From Wenzhouxiangella marina (GTDB taxonomy: Bacteria > Pseudomonadota > Gammaproteobacteria > Xanthomonadales > Wenzhouxiangellaceae): DNA of 64,000 nucleotides. The stretch spans positions 1,172,501-1,236,500 of the forward strand of contig NZ_CP012154.1 in the NCBI RefSeq assembly GCF_001187785.1, given 5' to 3'. This document shows, one piece after another, positions 32,696-41,803 of the stretch (positions are counted from its first letter, which is position 1; every line of letters starts with the position of its first letter). The notes beneath the pieces are model-generated. The model saw only the letters and a program-made list of their open reading frames with translations. It had not been told where the DNA came from and did not search any database. The position numbers were made by a program, and so were the translations under genes.

Positions 32696-34075
32696 CTACA
32701 GCAACAGCACCGAGGCAAGGCCCAGGAACGCGAAGAAGCCCACGACGTCGGTAATGGTCGTGACGAAGGGCCCGGAGGCCAGGGCCGGGTCGATGTTCAG
32801 CCGCTCCAGGGCGATCGGGATGACGATGCCGCCGAGGGCGGCGGCCACCAGGGTGAACAGCATGGCCAGGGCGATCACGGCGCCCAGCATCGGCACGCCG
32901 AACCAGAGTGCGGCGATGATCGCCATGATCAGGCCGAAGCCGAAGCCGTTGATGGCGCCTACCGTGATCTCTCGCCAGCTGACTCGAATCGCGTTTCTCG
33001 GAGTCAGTTCACGCGTCGCGATCGCACGCACGGCCACGGTCATGGTCTGGGTGCCTGCATTGCCGCCCATCGAGGCGACGATCGGCATCAGGACGGCCAG
33101 GGCGACCATCTGGTCGATGGTCTCGGCGTAGAGGTTGATCACCATCGAGGCCAGGATGGCGGTGAGCAGGTTGACCATCAGCCAGAGCGCGCGGCCCTTG
33201 GTGGTCTGGAAGACCGTGTCCGTCAGGCTCGAGTCCTCGTCGACCCCGGCCATGCGCAGCATGTCCTCCTCGTGTTCCTCGTCGAGGACGCCCATGGCGT
33301 CGTCGATCGTGATGACGCCGGCCAGGCGACCGTTCTCGTCGACCACGGGGGCCGAGATCAGGTGGTAGTGGTTGAACAGGTAGGCGACTTCGCTTTCCTC
33401 GTCGGTGACGGTCACCGTGCGGAAGCTCGGTTCCATCAGGTCTGACAGGGCGGTATCGCGCCGCGAAGACAGCAGCCGTCCCAGGGCCACGTAGCCGGCC
33501 GGTTTCATGGCCGGAGAGACCAGGATGACGTGATAGAACTGGTCCGGCAGTTCTTCGTTGTTGCGGACGTAGTCGATCGCCTGGCCGACGCTCCAGTCCT
33601 CGGGCAGGGCGACCAGCTCGCGCTGCATCAAGCGGCCGGCCGAGTACTCCGGATAGCTCAGGGCGCTTTCGACCCCGATCCGGTCGGTGGCCTCCAGGGC
33701 CTCGAGGATGCGGGACTGCTGCTCGTGCTCGAGGTCTTCGACCAGGTCGACGACGTCGTCCGAATCGAGCTCGCGAATGGCTTCGGCCAGGACCTCGGCG
33801 GGCAGGGCTTCGATCAGCGGCTCGCGGATCGACTCGTCGAGTTCGGACAGGATTTCGCCGTTGATCTCCTCGCCCCAGAGCTCGACCAGGGCCATGCGCT
33901 CGGGCGGGCTGATCTGCTCGATCAGGTCGGCGACATCGGCCGCGTGCAGGGGCTCGAGCAGCTCGCTCAACTGCTCCGCATCCTGTGCGTCCACGGCCTC
34001 GATGACCGACTGGATGCGTTCCTGGTCCAGACCGTCGCTCAGATCTTCGTTCTCTGGTGGTGTCTCGGTCTGCAT
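32696..34075 (-). CDS. mgtE: Magnesium transporter MgtE
   Basis: This 459-residue protein has the full MgtE layout: a cytoplasmic N domain of acidic helices (1-140, with LHAADVADLIEQ), two CBS domains (about 145-265, ending VITIDDAMGVLDEEHEED), a plug helix and five membrane helices. The latter hold MPIVASMGGNAGTQTMTV, the conserved pore and Mg-binding region. It is a dimeric Mg2+ channel gated by cytoplasmic magnesium. Length is typical. I see no recognisable magnesium riboswitch in the upstream region. Confidence 0.96.
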   Translation of the reverse strand: MQTETPPENEDLSDGLDQERIQSVIEAVDAQDAEQLSELLEPLHAADVADLIEQISPPERMALVELWGEEINGEILSELDESIREPLIEALPAEVLAEAIRELDSDDVVDLVEDLEHEQQSRILEALEATDRIGVESALSYPEYSAGRLMQRELVALPEDWSVGQAIDYVRNNEELPDQFYHVILVSPAMKPAGYVALGRLLSSRRDTALSDLMEPSFRTVTVTDEESEVAYLFNHYHLISAPVVDENGRLAGVITIDDAMGVLDEEHEEDMLRMAGVDEDSSLTDTVFQTTKGRALWLMVNLLTAILASMVINLYAETIDQMVALAVLMPIVASMGGNAGTQTMTVAVRAIATRELTPRNAIRVSWREITVGAINGFGFGLIMAIIAALWFGVPMLGAVIALAMLFTLVAAALGGIVIPIALERLNIDPALASGPFVTTITDVVGFFAFLGLASVLLL

Positions 34076-34460
34076 GATCGCGCTCCTGGGATCAGCTCAA
34101 ATCTGCCTGGGTCGATGGATTATTGCAGGTCTTGCCGGTCGGGCCGAGGGTTTCTCGCGCTTCCTCGCGGCATGTGGGCCTTGTTCTGCCGGGTCGAAGG
34201 CGCTTGCAGCCCGAATGTCACTGGAGACAGGCGACGCGGAGAAAGAAGCCGTTCGCCATCACGGTTTTTGCCTATTGAGTTAACTGTTTTCGCGATATTA
34301 TCTTTCTTGCAGGAATGGGACCTGCATGCTTGCCGGGTTGATATCTGCGGGCGAGTGTGACGGCGCGGGGGGCGTCCGATTCGCATCGGCCCGCAGTACG
34401 CGAGTTGCAACGGTCTTCGCTTCTTCCCTGAACTTCATCGACGCTTCGGAGAAACATCAA
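34076..34460. other. Divergent promoter region of mgtE and the anchored protein gene
   Basis: About 385 bases without a supported gene. An A+T-rich patch at 34265-34310 contains TTGAGT (34275-34280) and TATTAT (34296-34301), a possible plus-strand promoter with a short 15-base spacer. An ATG at 34326 is in frame with the next gene but would add 45 residues ahead of its membrane segment and lacks a ribosome-binding site. No riboswitch-like fold is obvious. Confidence 0.4.
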
Positions 34461-35474
34461 GTGAGCAGATCACGACTGGCGCTTGCCTTCCTGTTCGGTG
34501 TGCTCGTTCTTGCTGCTATCGGGGCGGTTCTGCTCGGAATCGATCGAGGCAGTGATGCGGCTCCCCCCGCGAGCGCTGAAGGTCCGGCTCAGGAAGGTGA
34601 GGCGATGGCAGAAGCACCGGCCATCAGCCGTTCGACGATCGAGGGCCAGGAACGGAGTCGGGATCTGTTCGATCTTCGGCAGGCAGCGATCGAAGCGGAG
34701 GGGCCCTGGAGCCCGCAGCTGCGGGCTGCGGTGATGCGACTGTCGCCGGATCAGATGCTCGAATTCCTGGACGACGACGATCTTCTGGTTCGAGACGAGG
34801 CGAGGGATGTCGTGTCCGGCATCTACGCCACCTGCGGGGTGGCCCTCGGTCTCCTGGCGCTGGAGGCGCGGGGTGCCCTGGCGCAGTCCGATTCTGAGAC
34901 GGGCTCCAGCTCGGCCATGATCGCTTCAATGCTGGCGAACCCGGGGATGGATTGGTGCCGTCGGATGAGCTCCCAGCTGGGGGCCGAGCAAGCGCGAAGC
35001 AAGCTGAACGAGCTTGTCGAGATCACGAGCAGCGTCGACCCGAGGGGGAACCCCCAGCGAGTCGCGGTGGAACAGCAACTGGCACAGGCCCTTGAGGCGG
35101 GCCCGGAGGCGCTGTTCCTCCAGCTGCAGTCGGACGACGCCCTGCTGGTGGCAATGACCACGGAGCTGCTCTGGGAGGAGCGAACCCCGGGTCTCGTCGA
35201 GGATTGGTCGCCGATGGAACGTCTGTCACAGGCCCAGGCCGAACAGGTGCTTGATGCCCTGTATGCGAGCCTGGATTGCCAGTTTGTCGGCGATTGTTCG
35301 CTGAACAACTTTCTGGTCAGTGCCTATTGCTTCCAGCCCGGATTCCAGTGCGATGGTCAGAACGTGCTCGATGGCATCCTTTATCAGAGCATGAGCCCGA
35401 GCCAGTTCGAGGCTTACAACCTTCTTCTATCAGCCATCGCCCGGCAGCGTGCCGCCCGGCGCAGCGGAGGCTAA
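34461..35474 (+). CDS. Membrane-anchored helical protein of unknown function
   Basis: This protein has 337 residues. A single N-terminal membrane segment (LALAFLFGVLVLAAIGAVLLG) leaves the rest in the periplasm. A linker rich in A, P and E is followed by a mostly helical domain. In this domain, pairs of short helices beginning near LRAAVMRLSPDQMLEFLDDD recall HEAT-like or scaffold repeats, and there are six cysteines including DCQFVGDCSLN and CFQPGFQCDG, which suits disulfides outside the cytoplasm. I do not recognise the family. The start is GTG at 34461 behind CGGAGAAA. Confidence 0.65.
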   Translation: MSRSRLALAFLFGVLVLAAIGAVLLGIDRGSDAAPPASAEGPAQEGEAMAEAPAISRSTIEGQERSRDLFDLRQAAIEAEGPWSPQLRAAVMRLSPDQMLEFLDDDDLLVRDEARDVVSGIYATCGVALGLLALEARGALAQSDSETGSSSAMIASMLANPGMDWCRRMSSQLGAEQARSKLNELVEITSSVDPRGNPQRVAVEQQLAQALEAGPEALFLQLQSDDALLVAMTTELLWEERTPGLVEDWSPMERLSQAQAEQVLDALYASLDCQFVGDCSLNNFLVSAYCFQPGFQCDGQNVLDGILYQSMSPSQFEAYNLLLSAIARQRAARRSGG

Positions 35475-35569
35475 AGAGCCTTTGATTCGCAATTCTCGGA
35501 CGCGGCGCGAGTCTGCACGGCCGGTTTCTTCTGAGAGACACCGGCGCTGAGTCAGCGGTCGGGACTCGA

Positions 35570-35587
35570 CCGTCATCGTCCTTTCAT
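35570..35587 (+). promoter_or_regulatory. Candidate Pho box
   Basis: CCGTCAT and CTTTCAT are 7-base direct repeats separated by four bases. Each differs from the PhoB repeat CTGTCAT at one position. The site lies 70 bases before the TonB receptor gene of a phytase/PhoX operon, where phosphate-starvation control would be expected. Confidence 0.6.
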
Positions 35588-35657
35588 CGGTCGGCAACCG
35601 GACTGCAGCATTTCCTCTCTAGCATCCCCGGGCTGATTCCACCCGTGATGCGTTCCG

Positions 35658-38462
35658 ATGAAATCCATTCGCTTTTCCTTGTTCTTGTTCTGTCTGGTCC
35701 TTTCCTTCGTTTTCGTTCCGCAGGCACTGGCCCAGACGGGCTCGATCCAGGGCGAGGTGACCGATGCCCGCGGTGGGCGCCTGGAGGGTGTTCGAATCTC
35801 GGTCAGCGAACTCGACCGCTTCACCGTCACCGATCAGGCCGGTCGCTACCTTCTGCGAGGCCTGCCTGCCCGTGTGATCGAAGTCCGCTTCGAGTACCTC
35901 GGAAGCGAGACCCGCATGGAAACCGTCACTATCGAGGCTGACGAGACCATCGACCTCGATGTGTCGATGAGCACGGCCCTGTCGCTGGATCGGATCGAGG
36001 TGCGCAGCCAGGCGCAGGCCAGCTCGCGCGCACTCAACCAGTACCGCAGCGCCGACGCCGTGACCAATGTCGTGTCTTCGGATGACATCGGTAGCTTCGT
36101 CGATCAGAACGTCGCCGAGGCCCTGCAGCGTCTGCCGGGGATCTCGATCACGCGCGACCAGGGCGAGGGCCGTTTCGTGACGATCCGCGGCCTGAACTCG
36201 AACCTGAACAACGTCTCGCTCAACGGCATGCGCATCGGCACGCCGGAGCCGGGCAATCGCGAGCTGCCGCTGGACCTGATCCCGACCGGTTCCGTCGAGC
36301 GTCTGGAAGTGGTCAAGGTGCCCACCCCGGACATGCCCGGCGATGCCATCGGCGGTGCGGTCAACGTGGTCTCGCCGTCGGCCTTCGACAGCGAAGCTCA
36401 GGTCATCCGCTACCGCATCGAGGGTCTGTACGCCGACCTGGGCAGCGAGAGCGGTATCCGCGGCGAGCTGGCCTACAGCAATGTCTTCGACGGCTTCGGC
36501 GGCCAGGACAACATCGGCCTGAGCTTCGGCATCAACTATCTCGAGCGTGACTTCCAGTCCGACAACATCGAGACCGAGTACGATCTGATCGACGAGGAAT
36601 CGACCGGTAGCGAAGTGTTCGCGCCGATCGAGACGCAGCAGCGCAAGTACTTCATCACCCGCGATCGCCTCGGTGCACACCTGAACCTGGATTTCCGCCC
36701 GAACTATCGCGATCAGTACTTCTTCAACGCGCTCTACAGTCAGTTCAACGACGCCGAGACGCGCCAGCGTTCGATCAGCGTCTGGGAGGATGGCGATCTG
36801 GACGCCCTGAACGGAGGAGTCGCCGAGTTCCGCGGTGTCGAGGCCGACGGCATCCGCCGCCGCGTGCGCTACCGCAGCAAGGAGCAGGAAACCTTCGCCC
36901 TGGCCCTGGGTGGTGAGCACCGTCTGGAGAACTGGACCATCGACTACCGCGCCGGCTACTCGGAGGCCAGCGAGGACGCGCCGGACGAGATCGAAGGCCG
37001 CTTCGAGCTGGATGGGGATGACGTCGATGCCGACGTTCGCTTCGGCAGCGGTGTGCCGGTGTTCGACATCAATCGTGGCGGCGTGGCCGCCGATGACATC
37101 TTCGTCAACGGCAACTTCGCACTGGATCGAGTGGTGCTGAGCCAGGCCTTCACCGACGAGGAAGACGCCAACTTCAGCCTCAACCTGGAGCGGGCCTTCC
37201 TGTTCGGGGCCGGCCATCAGTTCACCCTGAAGTTCGGCGCCGATGCCCGTTACAAGGACAAGGACGTGGATGAAAACGAGGTCGAGCTGCGCGTCGTGCC
37301 GGATCTCGATCTGGGTCCGTTCACCCGCCCCGGTTTCAGCTTCCCCTTCGGCAGCATGGGTGAGGGCATCAGCTCGCGCCTGTTCCGGGAGTACTTCTTC
37401 GCCAACCGTGAGGCCTTCGGCGAACGTCCGGGCGACCTCGGTGAAAATCTGCTGTTGTCCACGGCGCCCGATTTCAGCGCCAGCGAGGACGTGACCGCCG
37501 CCTATCTGATGGGTACCCTCGACATCGATGACTGGCGCATCATCGCCGGTGCCCGCTTCGAGGACACGGAGTTCAAGGCGCGCGGCAATGCGATCGACTT
37601 CGACGAGGACGGAGAACTGGCCGGCGTCCAGACCGTTCGTGCCTCCAACGACTACTCGGAATTCCTGCCGGGCATCCTGGCTCGTTACGAAGGCTTCGAT
37701 GACATCGTCCTGCGCGCCGCCTGGACGAACACCCTGGCACGTCCCAGCTTCAGCGCACTGTCTCCGGGCGTGGTCATCTTCCGCGAGGATCTGGAAGCCG
37801 AGGCCGGCAATCCCTTCCTCGACCCGATCACGTCGAGCAACATCGACCTGATGTTCGACTGGTACCTGCCGCGGGCGGGCATTTTCTCGATCGGCCTGTT
37901 CGCCAAGGACATCGATGACTTCGTGGTCGACTTCGTGACCGACAACGACCCGAGCCTGCCGGGCTTCGAAGTCGAACGGCCGATCAACGGCACCTCGGGC
38001 GAGACCCGTGGCATCGAATTCAACTTCCAGCACGACCTGGGCGTCTGGAACGAGTCCCTGGACGGCCTGCTGTTCGGTGTGAACCTCACCGCGATGGACA
38101 CCGAATTCACCGTTGCCGAGCGCCCGGGCGAGACCTTCTCCCTGCCGCAGGCCTCGGAGTCGATCGCCAACCTGTACCTGGGCTTCGAGCGCGGCCCTTT
38201 GTCGACGCGCCTGAGCTGGTCGCATCGTGGCAAGTACCTTGAAGAGATTGGCGATGATGCGCGTTTCGATGTCTACGTCGACGACCATGCCCAGCTGGAC
38301 CTGACCGCATCCTGGCGCTTCACCGACCAGATCGAAGCGATGCTCGAAGTGATCAACATCACCGATGAGGCCCTGCGTCTCTATCAGGGCGATTCGGGCA
38401 ATGTGTTCCAGCTCGAAGAGTACGGCGTGAGCGTCAGCGCCGGTCTGCGCGGTCGCTTCTGA
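35658..38462 (+). CDS. TonB-dependent receptor of the phytase operon
   Basis: This outer-membrane receptor has 934 residues. A signal peptide (about 1-25, ending ALAQT) is followed by a carboxypeptidase-regulatory-like beta domain (about 28-105), the plug domain (about 125-240, with ALQRLPGISITRDQGEGRF and VEVVKVPTP-like strands) and a 22-strand barrel ending GLRGRF with the terminal aromatic residue. It uses energy from TonB to import a ligand. The next two genes encode a phytase and a PhoX phosphatase, and linkage of beta-propeller phytases with TonB receptors is known. The ligand is therefore probably inositol phosphate or a breakdown product. Confidence 0.93.
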   Translation: MKSIRFSLFLFCLVLSFVFVPQALAQTGSIQGEVTDARGGRLEGVRISVSELDRFTVTDQAGRYLLRGLPARVIEVRFEYLGSETRMETVTIEADETIDLDVSMSTALSLDRIEVRSQAQASSRALNQYRSADAVTNVVSSDDIGSFVDQNVAEALQRLPGISITRDQGEGRFVTIRGLNSNLNNVSLNGMRIGTPEPGNRELPLDLIPTGSVERLEVVKVPTPDMPGDAIGGAVNVVSPSAFDSEAQVIRYRIEGLYADLGSESGIRGELAYSNVFDGFGGQDNIGLSFGINYLERDFQSDNIETEYDLIDEESTGSEVFAPIETQQRKYFITRDRLGAHLNLDFRPNYRDQYFFNALYSQFNDAETRQRSISVWEDGDLDALNGGVAEFRGVEADGIRRRVRYRSKEQETFALALGGEHRLENWTIDYRAGYSEASEDAPDEIEGRFELDGDDVDADVRFGSGVPVFDINRGGVAADDIFVNGNFALDRVVLSQAFTDEEDANFSLNLERAFLFGAGHQFTLKFGADARYKDKDVDENEVELRVVPDLDLGPFTRPGFSFPFGSMGEGISSRLFREYFFANREAFGERPGDLGENLLLSTAPDFSASEDVTAAYLMGTLDIDDWRIIAGARFEDTEFKARGNAIDFDEDGELAGVQTVRASNDYSEFLPGILARYEGFDDIVLRAAWTNTLARPSFSALSPGVVIFREDLEAEAGNPFLDPITSSNIDLMFDWYLPRAGIFSIGLFAKDIDDFVVDFVTDNDPSLPGFEVERPINGTSGETRGIEFNFQHDLGVWNESLDGLLFGVNLTAMDTEFTVAERPGETFSLPQASESIANLYLGFERGPLSTRLSWSHRGKYLEEIGDDARFDVYVDDHAQLDLTASWRFTDQIEAMLEVINITDEALRLYQGDSGNVFQLEEYGVSVSAGLRGRF

Positions 38463-39631
38463 TGGCAGGGCATCGCAATCGGCAAACCGGGGTCATGGCC
38501 ACGATGATGCGAACGAGCGGGTTCGGAGTCCTTTCGCTCCTGGCCTTGGCCCTGCTGGCCGCTTGCGGTGAGCAGGGCCGGGATGCCGCACCGAGCCCGT
38601 CGTCGGCGCCGGCGCCGCTCGTCGAGACGGCGCCCACGCCGCGGCCGGCCACCGAAGTCGCTGAGCGCTGGCTCACGCAGCGCGACGAGGGCGACAACGT
38701 GGATTCGGTCGCGGTCTGGAGCGACGGCGTCGAGCGGAACTGGCTGCTGGCCACGGCCAAGGAGTCCGACATCCTGATCATCTACGATGCCGCGACCGGC
38801 GAGCGTCTGGGCGAGGCCGGCGGCACCGGCAATGCGCCCGGCAGGCTGCTGCGTCCGAACGGCCTCTTCGTGATCGACGATCTGGTCTGGATCGTCGAGC
38901 GGGACAACCATCGCCTGCAGGCCCTGAGCCTGCCGGATTTCGCGCCGCTGGGGATCTTCGGGGCCGATGTGCTGGTCAAGCCCTACGGCCTCTGGATGGA
39001 GCGGGCCGACACTGGATACCGCATCTTCGTGACCGATTCCTACGAGACCGTCGACGAGCAGGTGCCGCCGGATGCCGAGCTCGACGGCCGCCTGCATCGT
39101 TTCGACATCGTGGATCGTGACGGCCGCTTCGAGCTGGTCGAGCATCGGCGCCTCGGGCCGACCGAGGGTGTCGGCCGTTTGTTCAAGGTCGAATCGCTCT
39201 GGGGGGACCCGGCCAATGATCGTCTGCTGGTCGCCGACGAGCATCCCGATGCACTCAACCTCAAGATCTTCGATCTCGAGGGTCGCTTTACCGGCGAGAC
39301 CGCCCTGGATGGCGAGTTGTTCTACGAGCCGGAAGGCACCGCCTTGGACGCCTGCGAGGACGGGCGTGGGTTCTGGGTCGTGACCGACCAGGATCACCTG
39401 GACAATCGCTTCCTGGTCCTCGACCGTCTCGGTCTGGACGTGCTGGGCGCCTTCACCGGTGCCGTGACGGCGAACACCGATGGCGTCTGGCTGCATCCGG
39501 CGCCGCTGCCGGGCTTCCCGGGCGGCGCCTTCTATGCCGTGCACGATGACGGCAACGTCGGCGCCTTCGATTGGGCCGAAGTACAATCCGCGCTGAATCT
39601 GACCCCCTGTACGCAGGACGTAATGCAGTGA
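38462..39631 (+). CDS. Lipoprotein phytase (beta-propeller 3-phytase type)
   Basis: This protein has up to 389 residues. The signal peptide ends in LLAAC (lipobox), so the enzyme is lipid-anchored. The mature part is a six-bladed-propeller-like sequence with NWLLATAKESDILIIYD, GRLLRPNG, FVTDSYET, EPEGTALDACEDGRG and WVVTDQD, in the pattern of phytases that remove phosphate from myo-inositol hexakisphosphate with calcium. The frame opens at an ATG overlapping the receptor stop by one base. The signal peptide itself fits better from ATG 38495. Short acidic loops appropriate for calcium are plentiful. Confidence 0.85.
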   Translation: MAGHRNRQTGVMATMMRTSGFGVLSLLALALLAACGEQGRDAAPSPSSAPAPLVETAPTPRPATEVAERWLTQRDEGDNVDSVAVWSDGVERNWLLATAKESDILIIYDAATGERLGEAGGTGNAPGRLLRPNGLFVIDDLVWIVERDNHRLQALSLPDFAPLGIFGADVLVKPYGLWMERADTGYRIFVTDSYETVDEQVPPDAELDGRLHRFDIVDRDGRFELVEHRRLGPTEGVGRLFKVESLWGDPANDRLLVADEHPDALNLKIFDLEGRFTGETALDGELFYEPEGTALDACEDGRGFWVVTDQDHLDNRFLVLDRLGLDVLGAFTGAVTANTDGVWLHPAPLPGFPGGAFYAVHDDGNVGAFDWAEVQSALNLTPCTQDVMQ

Positions 39632-40983
39632 TTTCCAGACGTCGCTTCATCGGTAGTTCGGCGGCCGCGGTCGGCGCGGCCTTCATCGGTTATCAACGGC
39701 AGGTGCTGGGCCGGGCCCATGCGATCCTGCCCGGCTGGCGGGATTTCGGGCCGGTCCGGCCGGACCCGGCCGGGGTATTCGACCTGCCGGCGGGCTTTGC
39801 CTACACGGTGATCGCCCGCCTCGGCGAGACCATGCACGATGGCCTGCGTCGTCCCGGTCTGCCCGATGGGATGGCGGCCTTTCCGGGCGCGGATGGACAG
39901 GTGATCCTGATTTGCAATCACGAAGTCGAACACGACGAGTCCGCCCTCGGCCCCTTCGGTCCGAACGGCGAACTGGCCGACCGGATCGATGCGAGCCGCG
40001 TCTACGATCCGGGTCGCCGCTTGGCCTGTTCCGGCGGCACGACGACCCTGGTCTATGATCCGAGCGCCCGCCGTGTGACGCGCTCCTGGATGAGTCTGGC
40101 CGGGACCGAGAACAACTGCGCCGGCGGGCCCACGCCCTGGGGCAGCTGGCTGAGCTGCGAGGAGACGGTGGTCCGCAGCGATCAACAGACCTACACGCGC
40201 GACCATGGCTGGGTGTTCGAAGTGCCGGCTTCGGCCACCGAAGCGGTCGAACCCGTGCCCCTGACCGCCATGGGTCGTTTCAACCATGAGGCCTGCGCGG
40301 TGGATCCCGCCACCGGTATCGTCTACCTGACCGAGGACCGATCGGACGGCCTGTTCTATCGCTTCATTCCGAACCGCCCCGGTGAACTGGCGGCCGGCGG
40401 ACGCCTGCAGGCCCTCGCCCTGAAGGATCGCCGTCGATCGGACACGCGCAACTGGCCCGAGAACGGCGCCTCATCGATCGCGGTCAATGAAGCCCTGGCC
40501 GTCGAATGGATCGATCTGGACCGCATCGATGCACCTGACGACGATCTGCGTCATCGAGGTGCGGCCCGGGGCGCGGCCGTGTTCGCGCGTGGCGAGGGTC
40601 TCTGGTGGGGGGACGGCGAAGCCTATTTCGCCTGCACCAACGGCGGGCCTGATCGATATGGCCAGATCTTCCGTTATCGACCGAGCGACGAGCAGTTGAG
40701 CCTGTTCGTGCAATCCAGCGATCATCGCTTGATGAAGTCCTGCGACAACCTGACGGTCAGCCCCTGGGGCGACCTTCTGGTGTGCGAAGACCGGGACGAT
40801 CATGCGGGTCTGGTCGGGGTCACGCCCGCAGGCGAACTCTACGAATTCGGGCGCAACGCCTATTCCACGTCCGAACTCTGCGGCGTTTGCTTCGCACCGG
40901 ACGGCCAGACCCTCTTCGTCAATATCCAGAAGGACGGTTTGACGCTCGCCATCCACGGCCCGTTTCCGACCGCCGGCACCTGA
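39628..40983 (+). CDS. PhoX-family alkaline phosphatase with Tat signal
   Basis: This protein has 451 residues. It begins with a twin-arginine signal (SRRRFIGSSAAAVGAAF), so it is exported folded, as metal-containing PhoX enzymes are. The propeller domain contains CNHEVEHDE, SCEETV, GRFNHEACAVDP and YLTEDRSDGLFYRF, family-typical stretches with the acidic residues that hold calcium and iron. It should release phosphate from a wide range of esters. The start is GTG at 39628 within GTGA, overlapping the phytase stop by four bases, which confirms the three-gene operon. Confidence 0.9.
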   Translation: MISRRRFIGSSAAAVGAAFIGYQRQVLGRAHAILPGWRDFGPVRPDPAGVFDLPAGFAYTVIARLGETMHDGLRRPGLPDGMAAFPGADGQVILICNHEVEHDESALGPFGPNGELADRIDASRVYDPGRRLACSGGTTTLVYDPSARRVTRSWMSLAGTENNCAGGPTPWGSWLSCEETVVRSDQQTYTRDHGWVFEVPASATEAVEPVPLTAMGRFNHEACAVDPATGIVYLTEDRSDGLFYRFIPNRPGELAAGGRLQALALKDRRRSDTRNWPENGASSIAVNEALAVEWIDLDRIDAPDDDLRHRGAARGAAVFARGEGLWWGDGEAYFACTNGGPDRYGQIFRYRPSDEQLSLFVQSSDHRLMKSCDNLTVSPWGDLLVCEDRDDHAGLVGVTPAGELYEFGRNAYSTSELCGVCFAPDGQTLFVNIQKDGLTLAIHGPFPTAGT

Positions 40984-40999
40984 ATCTCACGAACGAGCT

Positions 41000-41803
41000 T
41001 CAACCTCGGGTGGCGATCAGGTCGGCCAGGCGAGCCTTCTTGGGGTCGCGATAGAGCAGGCTGCGGAGGGGGTTGTCGCGGGCCAGTGGTTTCCACTCAC
41101 CTTCGGCCTGGGCCAGGCGGTCGGCGATCGCCCAGAGCACGATCGGGTTGGCGCCCATGCCCATGTGGCTGGCGCTGACCTCGATGTTTTCCGACAGCTC
41201 GTGCTCGGGCGCCATGCTGATTCGCCAGTTGACGATGCCGTCGGTCTTGCTCAGGAAGGAGGTGCTGGGCGCCATCGGGTGCTCGAGCAGCCACTCGGCC
41301 AGGCGCGGGTCGTCGGCCTTCCAGCCGCTGACCAGTTCGAAGATCCGCCAGGCATTGGTTGCCTGATGCTCGGCCTGGATCGGGGAGCCCAGGGTGATCA
41401 CGCTGCGGACGTGCTCGGGCATGCGAACGGCCAGGGCGCGGGCCATCGCACCGCCCAGGGACCAGCCGATCAGGCTGACGGTGCGGCCATGGCGGCGGTG
41501 CAGGGTGTCCAGTCGTTCCTCGAGGCGTTCGACCAGGTTGTCGACGGGCCCGATGTTGAAACCCTGACGCCAGGGGTAGGCCGCGTAGCCACGACTGTTG
41601 AGGAAGCGTCGGATCGGCCAGGTGCTGGTGTCGTTGGCGACCAGGCCCGGCAGGACCAGCACGGGGTGGCCATCACCGGCGGGCGCTCGCTTCAGGATCG
41701 GCCAGCTCACGGCCAGTGAGCTCCACTCGAAAAAGGCACGCCCTTCCAGCGCCATCAGCACGGGGTGGGGCGCGCGCAGGGGAAAACGGTCCAGCCAGTT
41801 CAT
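41000..41803 (-). CDS. Alpha/beta hydrolase coupled to the acyltransferase gene
   Basis: This 267-residue alpha/beta hydrolase has the nucleophile elbow GWSLGG (about 115-120), VLVLPGLVANDTSTW for the oxyanion strand and late His in SASHMGMGANP. It lies downstream of a wax-ester/diacylglycerol acyltransferase gene with an ATGA overlap. A role in neutral lipid turnover as lipase or esterase is therefore likely, though the substrate is not determined. A longer frame extends upstream antisense-like within the acyltransferase gene and is not used. Confidence 0.85.
   Translation of the reverse strand: MNWLDRFPLRAPHPVLMALEGRAFFEWSSLAVSWPILKRAPAGDGHPVLVLPGLVANDTSTWPIRRFLNSRGYAAYPWRQGFNIGPVDNLVERLEERLDTLHRRHGRTVSLIGWSLGGAMARALAVRMPEHVRSVITLGSPIQAEHQATNAWRIFELVSGWKADDPRLAEWLLEHPMAPSTSFLSKTDGIVNWRISMAPEHELSENIEVSASHMGMGANPIVLWAIADRLAQAEGEWKPLARDNPLRSLLYRDPKKARLADLIATRG

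Noticed and set aside
34076-34460. Magnesium riboswitch before mgtE
   Set aside because: No M-box or ykkC/ydaO-like conserved segments were recognised, so none is claimed.
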